From contig JAPUES010000176.1 of the NCBI GenBank assembly GCA_027492445.1, positions 1-9,831 of the forward strand: a DNA stretch of 9,831 bases, given 5' to 3'. The position numbers and the translations under genes were made by a program. Each line of letters opens with the position of its first letter. The stretch's first letter is position 1. Positions 7,028-9,831 of this stretch are shown here, piece by piece. Origin of the DNA: Sporomusaceae bacterium. Its GTDB lineage: Bacteria; Bacillota; Negativicutes; DSM-13327. The notes under the pieces were generated by a model. The model had not been told where the DNA came from, did no database searches, and saw only the letters and a program-made list of their open reading frames with translations.

Positions 7028-7525
7028 ATGAAAATTCGGTTGGCTTCAACAATCGTTACAGATTCCGTAGTGGATGGACGAGGTCTAAGAACCGTTATTT
7101 GGTGCCAAGGGTGTTGTCACAACTGCTTAGGGTGCCATAATCCAGATACTCATAACGTTATGGGCGGTTTTGAAAAGGGCATTAACGAATTGGTGCAAGA
7201 GATATTAGCAGTAGACATGCAATCAGGGGTGACCTTTTCCGGGGGGGAACCTATGCTGCAAGCAAAAAGCTGTAGCCAGATTGCTCGCCAGCTGAAAGAA
7301 CAAGGCATTAATGTTTGGTGTTATACAGGATTTACTTTTGAAGAACTCGTGGAGAAACCAGATTGCCTGGAATTTTTACAGTATATTGATGTCCTCATTG
7401 ATGGCAAATTTGAGTTAGGGCGAAAGAGCTATGAGCTACTCTTTCGTGGTTCAGAAAATCAACGTATTATTGCTGTAAGGGAAAGCTTGCAAACTAAAGA
7501 AGTGGTACTTTATACAGTAGAATGA
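7028..7525 (+). CDS. nrdG: Anaerobic ribonucleotide reductase activating protein (radical SAM)
   Basis: This 165-residue radical SAM enzyme is the activase that generates the glycyl radical on NrdD using S-adenosylmethionine and a 4Fe-4S cluster. The cluster motif CX3CX2C is Cys29, Cys33 and Cys36 within GCCHNCLGCHNP. SGGEP at 71-75 is the usual SAM-contact motif. Cys26 and Cys30 are extra cysteines beside the cluster. Family length is about 155-175 residues, so the protein is complete. GAGAGG (7015-7020) lies seven bases before the ATG. It follows nrdD after 79 bp containing a stem-loop, and the pair is almost certainly one transcription unit. Confidence 0.96.
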   Translation: MKIRLASTIVTDSVVDGRGLRTVIWCQGCCHNCLGCHNPDTHNVMGGFEKGINELVQEILAVDMQSGVTFSGGEPMLQAKSCSQIARQLKEQGINVWCYTGFTFEELVEKPDCLEFLQYIDVLIDGKFELGRKSYELLFRGSENQRIIAVRESLQTKEVVLYTVE

Positions 7526-7533
7526 ATAATATG

Positions 7534-7555
7534 CTAAAAAACCTTGTGTTTTTAG
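7534..7555 (+). terminator. Weak hairpin after nrdG (possible terminator)
   Basis: CTAAAAA (7534-7540) pairs with TTTTTAG (7549-7555) around an eight-base loop, nine bases after the nrdG stop codon. The stem is almost all A-U and no U run follows, so termination would be poor. Its 3' half also overlaps a candidate -35 element. Confidence 0.25.
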
Positions 7556-7572
7556 TAAGAGTATGATATTAT
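7544..7572 (+). promoter_or_regulatory. Candidate promoter downstream of nrdG
   Basis: TTGTGT (7544-7549), a 17-bp spacer and TATTAT (7567-7572) form a sigma-A-like promoter. A TGA (7564-7566) directly before the hexamer makes an extended -10. Transcription would start near 7579. Confidence 0.4.
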
Positions 7573-7796
7573 ACTAGAAGGTCAATTATTAAAGCGATAA
7601 GTTATTATGTTGGATGGCTTATATTTATAAGATAAAAAGTATATGTTTTTACAAAAGCTACCTAGTATGTCATAGTAAAGTGCATCTGTGATGATGAATG
7701 AGGTTGATTGTAGGCAAGGGGCTCTAATCCCATCTATTTATATCCTATAAAGTAGTAGTAATGTTGATTGAGTACATAGTGGTTATAATTACAAAG

Positions 7797-7825
7797 TTGC
7801 GTTGTATATTAATTACTGCTATACA
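7797..7825 (+). promoter_or_regulatory. Candidate proximal promoter for the small ORF
   Basis: TTGCGT (7797-7802) and TATACA (7820-7825) are 17 bp apart, with TGC (7817-7819) giving an extended -10. The start site near 7832 would leave about 19 untranslated bases, including the AGGGGGA ribosome binding site. A perfect TATAAT at 7784-7789 is nearby but has no -35 at proper spacing. Confidence 0.35.
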
Positions 7826-7850
7826 TTATAGGGTATTAGGGGGATTAAAA

Positions 7851-8057
7851 ATGAATATTGAAGAGCGTATCTCTCAGCTTCGTAAGAAGTTGGTAGTGTT
7901 AGGTTATTATCCATTTCAAGTGAAGCATATTATGCAAACTGTTTTGGGAAATGATGATATGGATAAAGCCAATGGTGCTGATCAGCTCAGAATTGTCAAT
8001 GTATTAGAAGACTATGAAAAGTTAGCTAATAATTATTTCTTTGCATATAGTAAATAA
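7851..8057 (+). CDS. Small hypothetical protein, 68 residues
   Basis: I do not recognise this protein. The start at ATG 7851 is chosen because AGGGGGA (7838-7844) lies six bases upstream. The in-frame ATG at 7761 would add 30 mostly hydrophobic residues, but it lacks a ribosome binding site and would translate through this one. The protein starts MNIEERISQLRKKL and looks mostly helical and soluble: a basic amphipathic start, an aromatic GYYPFQ patch (18-23), an acidic GNDDMDKANGAD loop (33-44), then LRIVNVLEDYEKLANNYFFAY. It has no cysteine and no membrane helix. It has its own ribosome binding site, candidate promoters and a strong terminator, so it appears to be a real single-gene unit. No function is claimed. 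Confidence 0.72.
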   Translation: MNIEERISQLRKKLVVLGYYPFQVKHIMQTVLGNDDMDKANGADQLRIVNVLEDYEKLANNYFFAYSK

Positions 8058-8085
8058 ATAAAGAGCCTAATTAGGCTCTTTATTT
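8056..8085 (+). terminator. Rho-independent terminator of the small ORF
   Basis: AAATAAAGAGCCTAA (8056-8070) and TTAGGCTCTTTATTT (8071-8085) form a perfect 30-base palindrome. The folded stem is about 13 bp with an AATT loop, a GAGCC/GGCTC core and flanking A and T tracts. It starts inside the stop codon. The symmetry means it could also stop transcription from the other strand. Confidence 0.9.
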
Positions 8086-8155
8086 CTGTTAATAAGAGGA
8101 TAAAACCTTACAACTAAGATAGTTGAGTTACTAAAAAAGGAAGGCTGATGAAAAG

Positions 8156-9739
8156 ATGATAAGTACAAGTAGTTTAACTTTACGGTATGGAAAACGGGCG
8201 TTATTTGAGGATGTAAATATAAAATTTACACCAGGAAATTGTTATGGCTTAATTGGAGCAAATGGTACTGGTAAATCTACATTTTTAAAAATTCTTTCTG
8301 GTGAAATTGAGCCAAGTTCTGGTGATGTTTTCATTACGCCGGGTGAACGCCTTGCTGTTTTAAAACAGGATCATTATGAATTTGATGAAATAGAAGTATT
8401 AAAGACCGTTATTATGGGGCATGCTAGACTTTATGAAATCATGCAAGCAAAAGAAGAATTGTATGCAAAAGCTGAATTTACCGATGAAGATGGCATAAAA
8501 GTCGGAGAATTAGAAGGGGAATTTGCGGAATTAAATGGCTGGGATGCTGAGACGGAAGCGGCTCGCATGCTAATGGGCCTTGGCATTGGTGAAGAGTTTC
8601 ATTATAAATTAATGAAAGATTTGGGTGGCAATGAAAAGGTTCGCGTGCTACTTGCCCAAGCTCTCTTTGGCACTCCTGATATTTTGCTACTCGATGAGCC
8701 GACAAATCATTTAAACGTGGAATCTATTTCCTGGTTAGAAGAATTTTTGTATAACTTTGATAATACGGTTATTGTTGTATCCCATGACCGTCATTTTTTG
8801 AATAAAGTATGTACCCATATTGCGGATATTGATTTTAGTAATATTCAGCTATATGTCGGTAACTATGATTTTTGGCAGCAATCTAGTGAAATGGCTTTGC
8901 GCATGGCTAAAGAAGCCAATAAAAAGACAGATGAAAAAATGAAAGAACTACAAAGCTTTATCCAACGTTTTAGTGCCAATGCTTCTAAGTCCAAGCAAGC
9001 TACTTCCCGTAAAAAACAGTTGGAAAAATTAACACTAGAAGATATTAAACCATCTTCCCGTAAGTATCCTTATATTGCCTTTAAACCAGATCGTGAAGCA
9101 GGGGATCAACTGCTTACCGTTGAAAATATTAGTAAAACCATCGATGGTGAGCTGGTACTTAATAATGTTAGTTTTGTGGTAACAAAAGCTGATAAAATTG
9201 CTTTTGTAGGTGCAAATAGTATTGCGAAAACTACCCTATTTAAAATTTTAATGGGTGAAATGGAAGCCGATAGCGGTGAATTCAAATGGGGTATTACTAC
9301 TAGCCAAGCGTATTTCCCTAAAGATAACGCCGAATATTTTGATAGCAATTTAAATCTTGTAGATTGGCTCAGACAATTTTCTCGTGACCCAGATGAAACC
9401 TTTGTACGAGGATTTTTAGGCCGGATGCTATTTTCTGGTGAAGAAAGTCAAAAGGAAGCCAATGTATTGTCCGGTGGGGAAAAAGTCCGTTGTATGCTTT
9501 CTAAAATGATGCTTAGTGGCGCGAATGTACTTTTGTTTGATGAGCCAACAAACCATTTGGATTTGGAATCTATTACTTCTCTTAATAATGGTTTAATTAA
9601 TTTTGAAGGTACCATGTTATTTGTTGCTCATGACCATGAGTTTGTACAAACCATTGCTAACCGTATTATTGAAATTACGGAAGAGGGCATTATTGATAAG
9701 CGTATGACTTATGATGAATATTTAGAAAGTAAAAAATAA
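8156..9739 (+). CDS. ykpA: ABC-F family ATPase, YkpA/YbiT type (ribosome-associated)
   Basis: This 527-residue cytoplasmic protein has two ATP-binding domains and no membrane segment. ABC-F proteins act on the ribosome near the E site in translation control, and some protect against antibiotics. Domain 1 has Walker A GANGTGKST (34-42), an arm region near 91-130, a degenerate signature LGGNEK (156-161), Walker B LLLDEPTN (177-184) and switch His210. The linker QSFIQRFSANASKSKQATSR (266-285) is nearly identical to that of YbiT. Domain 2 has an altered Walker A, GANSIAKTT (352-360), with both loop glycines replaced but Lys358 kept. It also has signature LSGGEK (438-443) and Walker B LLFDEPTN (459-466). 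From memory, the degenerate signature 1 and Walker A 2 are features of the YkpA type, not damage. The end is somewhat shorter than Bacillus YkpA (about 540). AAGGAAGG (8137-8144) lies 11 bases before the ATG. A specific resistance role is not supported. Confidence 0.93.
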   Translation: MISTSSLTLRYGKRALFEDVNIKFTPGNCYGLIGANGTGKSTFLKILSGEIEPSSGDVFITPGERLAVLKQDHYEFDEIEVLKTVIMGHARLYEIMQAKEELYAKAEFTDEDGIKVGELEGEFAELNGWDAETEAARMLMGLGIGEEFHYKLMKDLGGNEKVRVLLAQALFGTPDILLLDEPTNHLNVESISWLEEFLYNFDNTVIVVSHDRHFLNKVCTHIADIDFSNIQLYVGNYDFWQQSSEMALRMAKEANKKTDEKMKELQSFIQRFSANASKSKQATSRKKQLEKLTLEDIKPSSRKYPYIAFKPDREAGDQLLTVENISKTIDGELVLNNVSFVVTKADKIAFVGANSIAKTTLFKILMGEMEADSGEFKWGITTSQAYFPKDNAEYFDSNLNLVDWLRQFSRDPDETFVRGFLGRMLFSGEESQKEANVLSGGEKVRCMLSKMMLSGANVLLFDEPTNHLDLESITSLNNGLINFEGTMLFVAHDHEFVQTIANRIIEITEEGIIDKRMTYDEYLESKK

Positions 9740-9749
9740 ATGAAACACT

Positions 9750-9780
9750 AAAAGAGGCAGTCATTTTGACTGTCTCTTTT
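9750..9780 (+). terminator. Rho-independent terminator of the ABC-F gene
   Basis: AAAAGAGGCAGTCA (9750-9763) pairs with TGACTGTCTCTTTT (9767-9780) around a TTT loop. The stem has 14 pairs, of which one is G-U, with an A tract before and a T tract after. It starts ten bases after the stop codon. Confidence 0.93.
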
Positions 9781-9785
9781 CTTAT

Positions 9786-9831
9786 GTGCGCCCAGCATGG
9801 GCGCTTACTCGTCGGTGCAAGTCCGATACGG
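9786..9831 (+). mobile_element. 5' end of a group II intron, probably class C (cut by window edge)
   Basis: The segment opens with GTGCGCCCAGCATGGGCGC (9786-9804), which fits the GUGYG 5' consensus of group II introns. It folds into a 6-bp hairpin GCGCCC-AGCAT-GGGCGC. A second hairpin, TCGG (9812-9815) with CCGA (9823-9826), encloses the GGTGCAAGTCC element found near the start of intron domain I. From memory, the Oceanobacillus iheyensis class C intron begins GTGTGCCCGGCATGGGTGC, which differs at three of 19 bases, all transitions, and has GGTGAGAGTCC at a similar place. The start lies five bases past the ABC-F terminator stem, and class C introns insert after terminator hairpins. The remaining domains and any reverse transcriptase gene lie outside the window. 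Confidence 0.82.

Larger units (their letters stand above)
7526..7850 (+). other. 325-bp intergenic region, no gene recognised
   Basis: The stretch between nrdG and the small ORF holds a weak hairpin, two candidate promoters (listed separately) and a 6-bp hairpin CTTATA-TT-TATAAG at 7618-7631. I found no tRNA, known riboswitch, 6S or SRP RNA signature. The small ORF frame is open back to ATG 7761, but that start has no ribosome binding site. If the upstream promoter is used, the small gene has an untranslated leader of about 270 bases, which could hold an RNA element or separate small RNA. No direct evidence supports one. Confidence 0.4.

Noticed and set aside
7570..7760. 6S RNA, SRP RNA or riboswitch in the gap after nrdG
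   Set aside because: No conserved core of any family I know could be matched, and only short local hairpins are visible.
7761..7850. ATG at 7761 giving a 98-residue version of the small protein with a hydrophobic N-terminus
   Set aside because: There is no ribosome binding site before 7761. AGGGGGA directly precedes ATG 7851, and the extra residues would be translated from that site itself.
8148..8159. Three-codon ORF (ATG AAA AGA TGA) whose stop overlaps the ABC-F start as ATGA, a possible regulatory mini-ORF
   Set aside because: It is too short for a stalling leader peptide of the kind known for antibiotic-resistance ABC-F genes, and it is easily a chance occurrence. No attenuator hairpin lies between it and the gene.

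Overview
The window is AT-rich and carries seven complete protein-coding genes plus one probable gene end, all on the + strand with short gaps. A SpoVB-family flippase points to an endospore-forming Firmicute. The class III ribonucleotide reductase NrdD with its activase NrdG shows that DNA precursors can be made without oxygen. The protein style and moderate AT bias suggest a sporulating anaerobe, perhaps a Negativicute such as Pelosinus or Sporomusa. That last step is an impression and was not tested.

Layout. Positions 1-87 look like the 3' end of an upstream gene. Next come an N-terminal-nucleophile P1-family (S58) peptidase (105-1073) and a compact POT-family peptide:proton symporter (1135-2448). 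These two probably form a peptide import and hydrolysis unit. A 257-bp gap with candidate promoters leads to the SpoVB-like flippase (2706-4349). A 202-bp AT-rich control region follows, with an extended -10 promoter overlapped by a perfect 22-bp palindrome and a Fur-box-like 7-1-7 repeat. It precedes nrdD (4552-6948). An intergenic stem-loop separates nrdD from nrdG (7028-7525). A gap of about 325 bp then leads to an unrecognised 68-residue protein (7851-8057) with its own terminator. An ABC-F ATPase of the YkpA/YbiT type (8156-9739) follows and ends in a strong terminator (9750-9780).

The last 46 bases (9786-9831) look like the 5' end of a group II intron, probably class C. They begin five bases past that terminator hairpin, which is where class C introns characteristically insert. 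The intron body and any reverse transcriptase lie outside the window.

Most of the window is ordinary core metabolism and transport. I do not see a new multi-gene system. The points most worth a second look are the intron edge, the palindromic control region ahead of nrdD, the POT transporter that seems to lack the usual bacterial HA/HB helices, and the small orphan protein with its long untranslated leader.
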